Shown here in pieces: positions 42,770 to 51,501 of a stretch of DNA of 64,000 bases (within the stretch, counting starts at the first letter, position 1; the number at the start of each line of letters is the position of its first letter). The notes below the pieces were generated by a model. It had not been told where the DNA came from. It searched no databases and worked only from the letters and a program-made list of their open reading frames with translations. This stretch comes from Microcella putealis (GTDB lineage Bacteria; Actinomycetota; Actinomycetes; Actinomycetales; Microbacteriaceae), in the NCBI RefSeq assembly GCF_004216575.1, contig NZ_SGWW01000001.1, positions 372,001-436,000 of the forward strand, read 5' to 3'. The position numbers were made by a program, and so were the translations under genes.

Positions 42770-44203
42770 CTACGCGTCGCTCGCGTGCTGCTCGAGAAAG
42801 CGGTACACCTCCTGGTCGTCGACGCCCGGAAAGGTGCCCGCCGGCAACGGCGACAAGATGTGCGCGTGCAGGCGCGCACTCGTCCAGACCTTGCCACCCC
42901 AGCGGCTCGCCAACCCGTCGTCGGGCAGCGTGCAGCACGCGGGGTCGGGGCAGGTCGAGACCTCGCGCTTCGTGGTCTCGCGACCGCGGAACCACTTTGC
43001 CTGCGCGAAGGGCACACCGACGGTGATCGAGAACTCGCTGCCGGTGCCCGTCCCCGTCTGCGTCGACTCCCAGAACGTGCCCTCGGGCGTGTCGGTGTAT
43101 TGGTAGAACTCGGTCGTGCGGTTGGTGCGGGTGAACGCGACGCGCGCGCTCCACTTGCGGCACACCGGCTGGCCTTCAGTCGAGCCCGTCACGTCGACGG
43201 GCAGGCGCAGGCCGTCGTTTTCGTACGCCTTGTAGACGGCACCGTCGTCGCCGACGCGCAGGAAGTGCAGCTGCAGATCGAGGTGGGCCGTCGCAAGGTT
43301 CGTGAAGCGCAGCGCCGCCGCCTCGTGGGTGACGCCGAACGCGTCGCGGAAGTCTTCGACCGCGATGTTGCGGTCGTTCTTCGCCTGCTGCAGGAAGGCG
43401 ACCGACTGTGTGAGCGGCATCAGGCAGGCGGCAGCGAAGTAGTTGATCTCGAGTCGCTGGTGCAAGAAGTCGGCGTACGTTTCCGGAACCTCGTGCCCGA
43501 GCATCCGGTGGGCCATCGCCTGAAGCGCCATCGAACGCAATCCGTGGCCGCCCGGGATCGAGGCGGGCGGAAGATAGATGCGGCCGTTTTCGAGGTCGGT
43601 CACGCTGCGCGCCGATCGCGGCAGGTCGTTGGCGTAGACAAGCTCGAAGCCGAGACGCTTCGCCATGAGGCCGACTTCACGGTGGGTGATCGCCCCGCTC
43701 ACATGGCCGGATGACCGCACGAGGTCTTCGGCGAGCTTTTCGATCTCGGGCAGGTAGTTGTTCTTCTCGCGCATGCGGTGGCGCAGCTCGGTGTTCGCGC
43801 GCCGCGCCTCTTCGGGCGTGGCGATACTGCGGCGCTCGCGGTCAACGAGCTCGCGGTGCAGGCCGACGAGCGCCTCGAGCACGTCATCGCCGAGCGCCCG
43901 CGACGCGCGCACCGACGGCAAGCCGAGACGCGCGTACAGCGCCGAACGCTGCATGCGGTCGAGCTCGATTTCGAGCGCCGCGCGCGGCGTGGGCGGCGTC
44001 TCGTCGAGCAGTTCAGGCACGGTCACCCCGAGAGCCCGGGCGATGTCGCCGAGCAGGGTCACTCTCGGCTCGCGCCGACCGTTTTCAATGAGGGACAGCT
44101 GGCTCGCCGCCGTGCCCACCTGCTCACCGAGTTGGTCGAGCGTGAGGCCAGCCTCGACCCGGTAGTGGCGGATGCGCTGGCCCAGCGTTGCAAGATCACC
44201 CAT
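42770..44203 (-). CDS. RamB/ScfR-type XRE regulator with ImmA/IrrE-like domain
   Basis: The 477-residue protein has an N-terminal HTH (IRHYRVEAGLTLDQLGEQVGTAASQLSLIENGRREPR), an IrrE/ImmA-like middle with the degenerate metal region MALQAMAHRMLGHE, and a C-terminal DUF2083-type domain with clustered cysteines (CPDPACC). RamB of corynebacteria and mycobacteria controls acetate, glyoxylate and propionate genes with an acyl-CoA signal. Divergence from pckG points to control of gluconeogenesis. The ATG at 44203 was chosen because TAGAGT lies seven bases before it; the upstream GTG at 44212 would overlap that -10. Confidence 0.9.
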   Translation of the reverse strand: MGDLATLGQRIRHYRVEAGLTLDQLGEQVGTAASQLSLIENGRREPRVTLLGDIARALGVTVPELLDETPPTPRAALEIELDRMQRSALYARLGLPSVRASRALGDDVLEALVGLHRELVDRERRSIATPEEARRANTELRHRMREKNNYLPEIEKLAEDLVRSSGHVSGAITHREVGLMAKRLGFELVYANDLPRSARSVTDLENGRIYLPPASIPGGHGLRSMALQAMAHRMLGHEVPETYADFLHQRLEINYFAAACLMPLTQSVAFLQQAKNDRNIAVEDFRDAFGVTHEAAALRFTNLATAHLDLQLHFLRVGDDGAVYKAYENDGLRLPVDVTGSTEGQPVCRKWSARVAFTRTNRTTEFYQYTDTPEGTFWESTQTGTGTGSEFSITVGVPFAQAKWFRGRETTKREVSTCPDPACCTLPDDGLASRWGGKVWTSARLHAHILSPLPAGTFPGVDDQEVYRFLEQHASDA

Positions 44204-44210
44204 GCGCTTC

Positions 44211-44216
44211 ACTCTA
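44211..44216 (-). promoter_or_regulatory. -10 element of the RamB-like gene (leaderless)
   Basis: Minus-strand TAGAGT is followed by gaagcgc (seven bases) and the ATG. The dyad at 44219-44238 lies immediately upstream, in the -35 to -10 region. Confidence 0.5.
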
Positions 44217-44218
44217 GC

Positions 44219-44238
44219 GAAAGAACAGCGATTCTTTC
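44219..44238. promoter_or_regulatory. Candidate operator between the RamB-like gene and pckG
   Basis: GAAAGAA (44219-44225) and TTCTTTC (44232-44238) form a perfect 7-bp inverted repeat around the six bases CAGCGA. A partial GCGAAAG half-site follows near 44262. The repeat covers the upstream part of the regulator's own promoter, so autorepression is likely. Confidence 0.55.
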
Positions 44239-44326
44239 ATCGCCATGAGGGCAGAATCACGGCGAAAGACGCCTCAGAGTAGAACTACCGCCGGATACAC
44301 GGCCCCATTTCTGCAAGGAGACGCTC

Positions 44327-46255
44327 ATGACGCTGCTCGACCGCCCGCGCACCACGGCCGCAGACCGCACCCCCGACGCCGCTCCCGCGGCGATTCAGGG
44401 CGTCGCGACACCCGCCAGCGCTCCGGCGGCCGACGCCGTTGAGCACCCGAGCGATGTCGTCGCCTTCGTTGAGCGCATTGCCGCCCTGACGACCCCCGAC
44501 CGCATCCACTGGGTCGATGGCTCGACGCGCGAGCGGCACCAGCTGCTGCAGCGGCTCGTCGCCGCCGGCACGCTCACGCAGCTGAACCCCGACATTCGCC
44601 CCTACTCGTTCCTTGCCCGCTCCGACGAGCGCGATGTCGCACGCGTGGAAGAGCGCACCTTCATCTGCTCAGAGAACGAAGACGACGCCGGCCCCACCAA
44701 CAACTGGATGGCACCCGAGCAGATGCGCGCCGAACTCGAGCCGCTCTTTGCCGGCAGCATGCGCGGTCGCACCCTCTACGTCGTGCCGTTCGCGATGGGC
44801 CCCATCGGCTCGTCGATGACCCGTTACGGCGTTCAGCTCACCGACTCGCCGTACGTCGTTGTGTCGATGGGCACGATGACCCGCATGGGCTCGGCCGCCC
44901 TCGCTCAGATCGCGCGCGGCGCCTCGTGGGTGCCGGCCGTGCACTCGGTGGGCGCTCCGCTCGAGCACGGCCAGCGAGACGTTGCCTGGCCCTGCAACGA
45001 GACGAAGTACATCGCGCACTTCCCCGAGACCCGCGAGATCTGGTCGTTCGGCTCGGCCTACGGCGGCAACGCGATCCTTGCGAAGAAGGCGTTTGCCTTG
45101 CGCATCGCCTCAGCGATGGCTCGCGACGAGGGGTGGCTCGCCGAGCACATGCTGCTGATCAAGGTGACCTCGCCGGCCGGCAAGGTCTACCACATGGCCG
45201 CCGCGTTCCCGAGTGCGTGCGGCAAGACGAACCTCGCCATGCTGACCCCGACGACCCCGGGCTGGACGGTCGAGACGATCGGCGATGACATCGCCTGGCT
45301 GCACATCGGCAAAGACGGACGCCTGCGCGCCATCAACCCGGAGGCCGGCTTCTTCGGCGTCGCACCCGGCACGGGCCTGTCGACGAACCGCACCGCCGTC
45401 GAGACCCTGTGGGGCAACACAATCTTCACGAACGTCGCCCTCCGGGAGGACGGCGACGTGTGGTGGGAGGGCCTCACCGAAACGCCCCCGGCCCGCCTCA
45501 CCGACTGGCGCGGCGAAGAATGGACCCCCGCCTCGGGGCGCCCCGCCGCGCATCCGAACTCTCGTTTTACCGTGGCCGCTCACCAGGCGCCGTCGATTGC
45601 CGACACCTGGGACGACCCGGAGGGCGTCGTCATCGACGCCATCATCTTCGGCGGCCGCCGACGTGCTCTCGCGCCCTTGGTGGTAGAGGCGCGCGACTGG
45701 GATCACGGTGTCTTCATGGGCGCCACGATTTCGTCAGAGCAGACGGCGGCCGCCGAGGGCACTGTCGGGGCGCTGCGTCGCGACCCCTTCGCGATGCTGC
45801 CCTTCGCCGGCTACAACATGGCCGACTACTTCGCCCACTGGCTCGACTTCGGCAAGCGCCTGCGCCGCTCGGCCCGCGTGCCGCGCGTGTTCCAGGTGAA
45901 CTGGTTCCGTAAGAGCGCTGACGGCAAATTCCTGTGGCCCGGATTCGGCGAAAACGGACGCGTCATCGAATGGATGGTCGCGCGGCTCGAAAGCGAAGCG
46001 TGCGTTGACGAGACCCCGCTCGGCGGCGTGCCCCGCGAGGGCGAGCTGAACGTCGACGGCCTGACCCTGTCCGACGCCGACCTTGCCGAGCTGTTCCGGA
46101 TGGACGCTGACGAGCTGGAGGCGGAGGCCGACGACGTCGAGCGCTTCTTCCAGACCTTCGGCGAGAAGCTGCCCGCCGAGCTGCGTCACCAACTGAGCCA
46201 CCTCCGCTCGCGGATTCGCGCTCAGCGGGAGACCGAGCAGAGCGCGACGGCGTAA
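44327..46255 (+). CDS. pckG: Phosphoenolpyruvate carboxykinase (GTP)
   Basis: The 642-residue enzyme converts oxaloacetate and GTP to PEP, the entry to gluconeogenesis. It has [13 protein letters not shown] (P-loop with the reactive cysteine), [23 protein letters not shown] and the lid region. The first 45 residues are a non-conserved Ala/Pro-rich lead. The start ATG follows AAGGAG at good spacing. Its leader contains the 3' part of the divergent control region. Confidence 0.97.
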   Translation: MTLLDRPRTTAADRTPDAAPAAIQGVATPASAPAADAVEHPSDVVAFVERIAALTTPDRIHWVDGSTRERHQLLQRLVAAGTLTQLNPDIRPYSFLARSDERDVARVEERTFICSENEDDAGPTNNWMAPEQMRAELEPLFAGSMRGRTLYVVPFAMGPIGSSMTRYGVQLTDSPYVVVSMGTMTRMGSAALAQIARGASWVPAVHSVGAPLEHGQRDVAWPCNETKYIAHFPETREIWSFGSAYGGNAILAKKAFALRIASAMARDEGWLAEHMLLIKVTSPAGKVYHMAAAFPSACGKTNLAMLTPTTPGWTVETIGDDIAWLHIGKDGRLRAINPEAGFFGVAPGTGLSTNRTAVETLWGNTIFTNVALREDGDVWWEGLTETPPARLTDWRGEEWTPASGRPAAHPNSRFTVAAHQAPSIADTWDDPEGVVIDAIIFGGRRRALAPLVVEARDWDHGVFMGATISSEQTAAAEGTVGALRRDPFAMLPFAGYNMADYFAHWLDFGKRLRRSARVPRVFQVNWFRKSADGKFLWPGFGENGRVIEWMVARLESEACVDETPLGGVPREGELNVDGLTLSDADLAELFRMDADELEAEADDVERFFQTFGEKLPAELRHQLSHLRSRIRAQRETEQSATA

Positions 46256-46277
46256 CGCGGAGTTTCCTGCGAAGGGT

Positions 46278-46308
46278 CGCGCGCGCACTCGACCTCGACA
46301 CGCGCGCG
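46278..46308 (+). terminator. GC hairpin after pckG
   Basis: CGCGCGCG at 46278-46285 and again at 46301-46308 can pair around a 15-base loop, about 20 bases after the pckG stop. No T-run follows. The pairing is low in complexity, so this is only a possible terminator. Confidence 0.35.
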
Positions 46309-46319
46309 GTGACAGAATC

Positions 46320-46355
46320 GAGCCGCTGCCCGCACGACGCGGTCGCGGGCGGCTC
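46320..46355 (+). repeat. Bulged hairpin in the pspA leader
   Basis: GAGCC (46320-46324) and GCCCGC (46328-46333) pair fully with GCGGGC and GGCTC (46345-46355), leaving a three-base GCT bulge and an 11-base loop. It ends 23 bases before the pspA ATG. It may be the end of the pckG terminator region or a leader structure. Confidence 0.4.
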
Positions 46356-46378
46356 GAGACCTCACGAAAGGCCCCTCC

Positions 46379-47119
46379 ATGACGAAGCAGTCCATCTTCG
46401 GTCGCATTGCCCAGCTGGCGAAGGCGAACATCAACGCCCTGATCGACCAGGCCGAAGACCCGCAGAAGATGCTCGACCAGATGGTGCGTGACTACACCGC
46501 GAGCATCCAGGAGGCGGAGGCGGCGATCGCGCAGACGATCGGCAACCTGCGACTGCTCGAGCAGGACTACGCGGAGGACGTCGCGACCGCGCAAGACTGG
46601 GGCCGCAAGGCGGTCGCCGCGAGCGCGAAGGCCGACGAGTTCCGTGCGGGCGGCAACACCGTTGACGCCGACAAGTTCGACAACCTCGCGAAGGTGGCCC
46701 TCGGCAAGCAGCTGTCGGCCGAGAACCAGGCCCGCGCTGCGCAGCCGACGATTCAGTCGCAGACGGCCGTCGTCGAGCAGTTGAAGAGCGGGCTCGAGGG
46801 CATGAAGGGCAAGCTGGAGCAGTTGCGCGGCAAGCGCGACGAGCTGGTGGCCCGCGCGAAGATCGCCGAGGCGCAGACGCGCGTGATGGACGCCGTGCAG
46901 TCGATCGACATCATGGACCCGACCAGCGAACTCGGCCGCTTCGAAGAGAAGATTCGCCGCGAAGAGGCCCGCGTGATCGGTCGTCAGGAGCTCGGCGCGT
47001 CGACGCTCGACGCGCAGTTCGAGGCACTCGAAGACATCGGAACGCAGACGGAAATTGAGGCGCGGCTTGCGGCGCTGAAGGCGGGCGGCGGCCCCGCCCA
47101 ACTCACCGACGGCCAGTGA
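46379..47119 (+). CDS. pspA: PspA/IM30-family membrane-stress protein
   Basis: The 246-residue protein is almost wholly helical and coiled coil. It begins KQSIFGRIAQLAKANINALIDQAEDPQKMLDQMVRDY, the family's amphipathic helix and helix 1 signature. PspA/Vipp1 proteins form ESCRT-III-like membrane polymers that protect the inner membrane. No PspF or PspC gene is nearby. Its stop overlaps the next gene's GTG (GTGA), so a membrane acyltransferase-like protein is cotranslated. Confidence 0.93.
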   Translation: MTKQSIFGRIAQLAKANINALIDQAEDPQKMLDQMVRDYTASIQEAEAAIAQTIGNLRLLEQDYAEDVATAQDWGRKAVAASAKADEFRAGGNTVDADKFDNLAKVALGKQLSAENQARAAQPTIQSQTAVVEQLKSGLEGMKGKLEQLRGKRDELVARAKIAEAQTRVMDAVQSIDIMDPTSELGRFEEKIRREEARVIGRQELGASTLDAQFEALEDIGTQTEIEARLAALKAGGGPAQLTDGQ

Positions 47120-48324
47120 CGGACGCGCCCGCGACCACCGCATCCGATCGATCGGCGCCGCCGGCGCGCGCGCCGCAGCGGCACGTCGGAATCGACGCCG
47201 CCCGCGGTCTCGCCATCGTCGGCATGATCGCGGCGCATGTCATACCGCGATTCAGCGACGCAGAGCTGATCGTCGACGGTCGCCCGTCGATCCTGTTCGC
47301 GGTGCTCGCGGGGCTCTCACTCGGCCTGCTCACCCCGACGCGGGCGGCGGCGACGCCTGGCGATGCACGAGCCGCTCGTCGCGGCGCCCGTGCAGCGCTG
47401 GCGACGCGGGCCCTCCTGCTCATGGTTCTGGGTCTCTGGCTCTGGACCCTGCCGACCAACATCGCGATCATCCTCGATGCCTACGGGCTCATGTTCCTGC
47501 TGATGGTGCCGCTGCTTTTCGCGAACCGCGTCGTGCTCGCGGTCGTCGGTGCGGGTGTTCTCGCGCTGGGACCGCTGCTCGTGAGTCTCACCGAGCCGCT
47601 GCCACCGTTCAGCGTGTTCTCGGGCGCCTCGCCGATTGACCGCGCCGCCGACCTTGTGCGTGACCCCGTCGTCGTGCTCGCCGATGCCTTCCTGACGGGG
47701 TACTACCCGGCGCTGCTGTGGCTGCCGCTGCTGTGCGCCGGCCTGATCGCAACCCGCAGTGACCTCACGAGCACAATGACGCGGCTGCTCATGGTGACGC
47801 TCGGGCTCGCCGCCTCGCTCGTCGGCTACGGCGCGGCGGTCTTTCTGCCGAGCGTGAGCGCCGAGGCCCACGCGGTCACCCCGGCCGAGCTGCTCGGCTC
47901 GGGCGGACTCGCCATCGCAATCATCGGGGGCGCCCTGCTGCTGCTCGACTCCCCCGGGTCGTTCGCCCGTGCATCCCGCATCGTGCTTGCTCCGCTCATC
48001 GCGATCGGCCGCATGCCGCTGACGGTCTACACGCTGCACGTGCTGCTCATCGCGCTCGCGACCGAGGCGTTTGGCATCGGCCCCGCTGGCGCGTACGCGT
48101 CGCCGGACGGGTGGTGGATGCTCGCCGCACTTCTCGTCATCAGTGCCGCTGTCGCGCTCATCGCGATGCGTCGGGGCGCGCGGGGACCGCTCGAGCTCGC
48201 CCTGGCGCGCGTCACGGCCGCCGTCGCTGCTCCGCGCCGGCGGCGCGACGCGGGCGCAGGCCCGGGCACGGGCACGGGAACAGACGCGCGCACGGGAGCA
48301 GACGCGCGCACGGTGGCAGACTGA
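47116..48324 (+). CDS. Polytopic membrane protein of the DUF418/DUF1624 (HGSNAT-like) acyltransferase group
   Basis: The 402-residue protein has about ten membrane helices. It opens with VGIDAARGLAIVGMIAAHVIP, typical of heparan-glucosaminide acetyltransferase-like DUF1624/DUF418 proteins, and later has IGRMPLTVYTLHVLLI. A histidine in the first helix is the expected acetyl acceptor of the family. The C-terminal tail is a Gly/Thr/Ala/Asp run encoded by an 18-bp tandem repeat. Overlap with pspA suggests a role in envelope upkeep. The substrate is unknown. Confidence 0.82.
   Translation: MTDAPATTASDRSAPPARAPQRHVGIDAARGLAIVGMIAAHVIPRFSDAELIVDGRPSILFAVLAGLSLGLLTPTRAAATPGDARAARRGARAALATRALLLMVLGLWLWTLPTNIAIILDAYGLMFLLMVPLLFANRVVLAVVGAGVLALGPLLVSLTEPLPPFSVFSGASPIDRAADLVRDPVVVLADAFLTGYYPALLWLPLLCAGLIATRSDLTSTMTRLLMVTLGLAASLVGYGAAVFLPSVSAEAHAVTPAELLGSGGLAIAIIGGALLLLDSPGSFARASRIVLAPLIAIGRMPLTVYTLHVLLIALATEAFGIGPAGAYASPDGWWMLAALLVISAAVALIAMRRGARGPLELALARVTAAVAAPRRRRDAGAGPGTGTGTDARTGADARTVAD
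48273..48320 (+). repeat. 18-bp tandem repeat at the end of the DUF418-like gene
   Basis: CACGGGAACAGACGCGCG (48273-48290) is followed by a copy with one change (48291-48308) and a partial third copy (48309-48320). It encodes TGTDAR/TGADAR/TVAD and ends eight bases before the next start codon, a likely site of copy-number change. Confidence 0.75.
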
Positions 48325-48328
48325 GCGC

Positions 48329-49132
48329 ATGATGCGCAGGTTTGCGGTGGTGCCGCAGTGGCAGGGTTCTGGGGCGGCGCGGGCGATGCGGCTTGCGCAG
48401 GGCGCTGAGGCGATCGCCGCCGATTTGCCCGCGCGGGCGACCGAGGTCATCGAGGTGCCGCTGGAGGCGGGCGATGCGGAGGGCACCGGAATTCACCGGT
48501 ACAGCTCGATTCGACTCGTGCGCGAGCGTCTCGGCCGCAGCCTCGCCGACCTGGAAGACGGCGAGATCGCCGTGGTGGTGGGGGGCGACTGTGGCGTCGA
48601 GTACGCCGGCGTCGAGCGCGCCGCGCGCCGCGGCCGCGTCGTGCTGCTGTGGGCTGACGCCCACGCCGACCTGAACACGGCCGAGACCTCGCCGAGCGGT
48701 GCGTACCACGGCATGGTGCTGCGCGACATGATCGATTCGGGTCTGGTCGCCGCGAGCGACGTCGTCATGGTGGGCGTGCGCGCCCTCGACGATGCGGAGG
48801 CCGACGCCGCCGAGCGCTTCGGTATCCCGACGGTCACGCCCGAACAGCTGGGCGCCGCGATCGCCGGGCGGGCGGGCGATGACGCCGTGCTGTACGTGCA
48901 CATCGACCTCGACGTTCTCGACCCGGCAATCATGGGCAGCGTCGGCTTCGCCGAGCCGTTCGGCCTGAGCCTCGACGAACTGATCGGCGCGGTCCGCGAT
49001 GCGCGCGCGGCACTGCCGCTCGGAGGTGCCGGCATCACCGAGTACGCCCCCGCGGCCGACGCCGACCCCGAACTGCTCGCCGATGAGGCCGCCACGATCC
49101 TCCGGGTCATTGCCGCGGTGAGCTCCGACTGA
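48329..49132 (+). CDS. Arginase/ureohydrolase-family protein with His-to-Cys change at the first metal motif
   Basis: The 267-residue protein keeps most arginase-fold motifs: LLWADAHADLN (Asp110, His112, Asp114) and VHIDLDVLDP (Asp193, Asp195). The first motif, normally GGDHS, reads GGDCG (Cys88 for the Mn-ligand histidine). It is shorter than arginase or agmatinase. It could be a variant ureohydrolase with an altered metal site. The substrate cannot be assigned. The gene starts five bases after the DUF418-like gene with two consecutive ATG codons. Confidence 0.85.
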   Translation: MMRRFAVVPQWQGSGAARAMRLAQGAEAIAADLPARATEVIEVPLEAGDAEGTGIHRYSSIRLVRERLGRSLADLEDGEIAVVVGGDCGVEYAGVERAARRGRVVLLWADAHADLNTAETSPSGAYHGMVLRDMIDSGLVAASDVVMVGVRALDDAEADAAERFGIPTVTPEQLGAAIAGRAGDDAVLYVHIDLDVLDPAIMGSVGFAEPFGLSLDELIGAVRDARAALPLGGAGITEYAPAADADPELLADEAATILRVIAAVSSD

Positions 49133-49207
49133 CAACGCGCCGTGGTCGGCACCGGCCACCCCCTGAGCGAATGCCACAGGAATCGCCGCCGCGCGCATCC
49201 TGATCAC

Positions 49208-49213
49208 TAGCGT
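49208..49213 (+). promoter_or_regulatory. -10 element of the crotonase gene (leaderless)
   Basis: TAGCGT, then gggagc (six bases), then ATG at 49220. The GGGAG is too close to the ATG to serve as a ribosome site. Confidence 0.5.
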
Positions 49214-49219
49214 GGGAGC

Positions 49220-50005
49220 ATGTCTGAACCCCGCGTCACCGTCGACCGCGACGGTCACCTTCTGCTGATCGGTTTCAACCGCCCCGACAAGATGAACGCC
49301 GCCGACTACGCGTTGCTGTCGGAACTGGCTCTCGCCTACGGCGAGCTCGACCGCGACCCCGAGCTGCGCGTCGGCGTCGTCTACGCGCATGGCGAGCACT
49401 TCACCGCCGGTCTCGACCTCGGTGACATCGCCCCGCGCATCGGCCCGAACGGGCTCGACATGGTGCCCGACGGCGGCATTCACCCCTGGGGTATGGACGG
49501 CTCGCGCGTGTCGAAGCCCGTCGTGCTCGCCGTGCAGGGCACCTGCCTGACCCTCGGCATCGAGCTGGCCCTCGCGAGCGACGTCGTCGTTGCGGCGAGC
49601 GACACCTCGTTCGCCCAGCTCGAGGTCGGCCGCGCGATTCTGCCCTTCGGCGGTGCGACGACCCGCTTCGCGGCCGCCGCCGGCTGGGGTAACGCCATGC
49701 GCTGGATGCTCACCGGCGACCGTTTCGATGCTCACGAAGCGCACCGCATGGGTCTCGTGCAGGAGCTCGTCGAACCGGGCCAGCAGCTCGCTCGGGCGAC
49801 CGAGATCGCGCGCACCATTGCCGCGCAGGCGCCCCTCGCGGTGCAGGCGACCCTCGCCAACGCTCGCCTCGCGGTCTCGGAGGGCGAAGCCGCCGCGGCC
49901 GAAAAGCTGCCCGGCGAACTCGTGCGCCTCATGCAGACCGAGGACGCGCGAATCGGCGTTGAGGCCTTCATGACCCGGTCGACGCCGCAGTTCGTCGGGC
50001 GGTAG
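49220..50005 (+). CDS. Enoyl-CoA hydratase/isomerase (crotonase) family protein
   Basis: The 261-residue protein has the crotonase core: INFN-type start (LIGFNRPDKMNAADYALL), the oxyanion-hole segment FTAGLDLGDI, VLAVQGTCLTLGIELALASDVVVAA, and GRAILPFGGATTRF in place of the usual catalytic-glutamate loop. The lack of a clear Glu there leaves the reaction (hydratase, isomerase or other) open. A flavoprotein disulfide reductase follows after four bases. Confidence 0.9.
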   Translation: MSEPRVTVDRDGHLLLIGFNRPDKMNAADYALLSELALAYGELDRDPELRVGVVYAHGEHFTAGLDLGDIAPRIGPNGLDMVPDGGIHPWGMDGSRVSKPVVLAVQGTCLTLGIELALASDVVVAASDTSFAQLEVGRAILPFGGATTRFAAAAGWGNAMRWMLTGDRFDAHEAHRMGLVQELVEPGQQLARATEIARTIAAQAPLAVQATLANARLAVSEGEAAAAEKLPGELVRLMQTEDARIGVEAFMTRSTPQFVGR

Positions 50006-50009
50006 TGCC

Positions 50010-51446
50010 GTGACGAGCGAGTACGACCTGATCGTCGTCGGCGCGGGCGCGGTCGGTGAGAACGTCGCCGACCGCGCCGTGCAGGGCGGGCTCGACGTGC
50101 TCATTGTCGAGAGCGAGCTGGTGGGCGGCGAATGCTCGTACTGGGCCTGCATGCCCTCGAAAGCGTTGCTGCGCGCAGGCAGCGTGCTGCGCGCGGCGCA
50201 CCGCGCTCCCGGGGCCCGCGAGGCCGCTACGGGAACCCTCGACGCCGACGCCGTGCTCGCCCACCGCGACGACATCGCAGCGCACTGGGACGACTCGGGG
50301 CAGGTGCGCTGGCTCGACAAGGCGGGCATCGAGCTCGCGCGGGGTCACGCGCGACTCGACGGAGAACGCCGCGTCGTCATCACGAGCGACGACGGGGCGA
50401 CCCGCACCGTGACGGCGCGCCACGCCGTCGCCCTGTGCACGGGCAGCGCCGCGACGGTTCCCCCGATCGACGGCCTTGAGGATGCGCGGGCGTGGACGTC
50501 CCGCGAGGTCACGAGCGCGAAAAGCATCCCGAAGCGGCTCGCCATCATCGGCGGCGGAGTGGTCGGCTGTGAGATGGCCACCGCCTTCCAGAGCCTCGGC
50601 TCGCACGTCACCCTAATCGCCCGCAGCGGTCTGCTCGCGGGTCTGGAACCGTTCGCGGGCGAGGCGGTCGCTGAGCGGCTGCGCGCCGAGGGCGCCGACG
50701 TGCGCACGGGGATAAGCCCCACCCACGTCGCGCGCAACGCTGACGGAACGGTGACCATCACCCTCGACGGCGACGACACGATCGAGGCCGATGAGGTGGT
50801 CGTCGCCACGGGGCGCCGCGCTGCGACGGACGACCTCGGCCTCGACACGATCGGGCTGACCGCCGGTGACTGGATCGAGGTCGACGACACGATGCGGGTG
50901 ACCGGCCATGACTGGCTGTACGCCGTCGGCGATGTCACCGGCCGCGTGCTGCTCACCCACCAGGGCAAGTATCAGGCGCGCGCCGCGGGCGACGTCATTG
51001 CCGCTCGCGCGCACGGCGCCTCCGTCGACACCGCAGCGTGGGGCGTGCACGTGGCCACCGCCGACCATCGGGCGGTGCCGCAGGTCGTGTTCACCTCTCC
51101 GGAGGTCGCCAGCGTCGGGCTGACCGCCGCGGCGGCGGAGAAGTCGGGCATCGCCACCCGTGTCGTCGACTATTCCCTTGGCTGGGTCGCTGCCGCCAGC
51201 GTGCACGGGGACGACTACGAGGGCACGGCGCGACTCGTCATCGATACCGAGCGTCAGGTCGTCGTGGGCTTCACCGTCGTGGGTGACGACGTGGCCGAGT
51301 TGCTGCACGCCGCGACAATCGCCATCGTCGGCGAGGTGCCGATCGATCGACTCTGGCACGCGGTGCCCTCGTACCCCACGCTGAGCGAGGTCTGGCTGCG
51401 CCTCTTGGAAGCGTTGGGCAGACCGAGCGTTACGCCACCGTCTTAA
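50010..51446 (+). CDS. Dihydrolipoyl dehydrogenase-like FAD/NAD(P) oxidoreductase without the catalytic His
   Basis: The 478-residue flavoprotein has the FAD motif DLIVVGAGAVGENVADRA, the redox pair Cys42/Cys47 in GGECSYWACMPSKALLR, a second Rossmann motif IIGGGVVGCEMATAFQSLG and the ATG/GD motif YAVGDVTG. The C-terminal dimer motif, usually HPHPTLSE, reads VPSYPTLSE, so the general-base histidine is replaced (Tyr455). It is therefore unlikely to be the Lpd of 2-oxoacid complexes. Electron partner unknown. The GTG start lies four bases after the crotonase gene. Confidence 0.88.
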   Translation: MTSEYDLIVVGAGAVGENVADRAVQGGLDVLIVESELVGGECSYWACMPSKALLRAGSVLRAAHRAPGAREAATGTLDADAVLAHRDDIAAHWDDSGQVRWLDKAGIELARGHARLDGERRVVITSDDGATRTVTARHAVALCTGSAATVPPIDGLEDARAWTSREVTSAKSIPKRLAIIGGGVVGCEMATAFQSLGSHVTLIARSGLLAGLEPFAGEAVAERLRAEGADVRTGISPTHVARNADGTVTITLDGDDTIEADEVVVATGRRAATDDLGLDTIGLTAGDWIEVDDTMRVTGHDWLYAVGDVTGRVLLTHQGKYQARAAGDVIAARAHGASVDTAAWGVHVATADHRAVPQVVFTSPEVASVGLTAAAAEKSGIATRVVDYSLGWVAAASVHGDDYEGTARLVIDTERQVVVGFTVVGDDVAELLHAATIAIVGEVPIDRLWHAVPSYPTLSEVWLRLLEALGRPSVTPPS

Positions 51447-51488
51447 GAGCAAAACGCAATCCGGCCCCCGCGACTCTCGGTTTACTGC

Positions 51489-51494
51489 CAGTAT
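51489..51494 (+). promoter_or_regulatory. -10-like element before the SDR leader mini-ORF
   Basis: CAGTAT is followed by seven bases and the ATG at 51502 that opens a four-codon reading frame. Confidence 0.35.
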
Positions 51495-51501
51495 GGGGCG
51501 C

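Noticed and set aside
42770..44203. Phage-type ImmA/CI repressor pair
   Set aside because: Length, C-terminal cysteine-rich domain and the pckG neighbour fit RamB/ScfR regulators, and no phage genes are present.
50010..51446. Assignment as the pyruvate dehydrogenase E3 subunit
   Set aside because: The HxHPTxxE motif is missing its histidines and no 2-oxoacid dehydrogenase genes are nearby.
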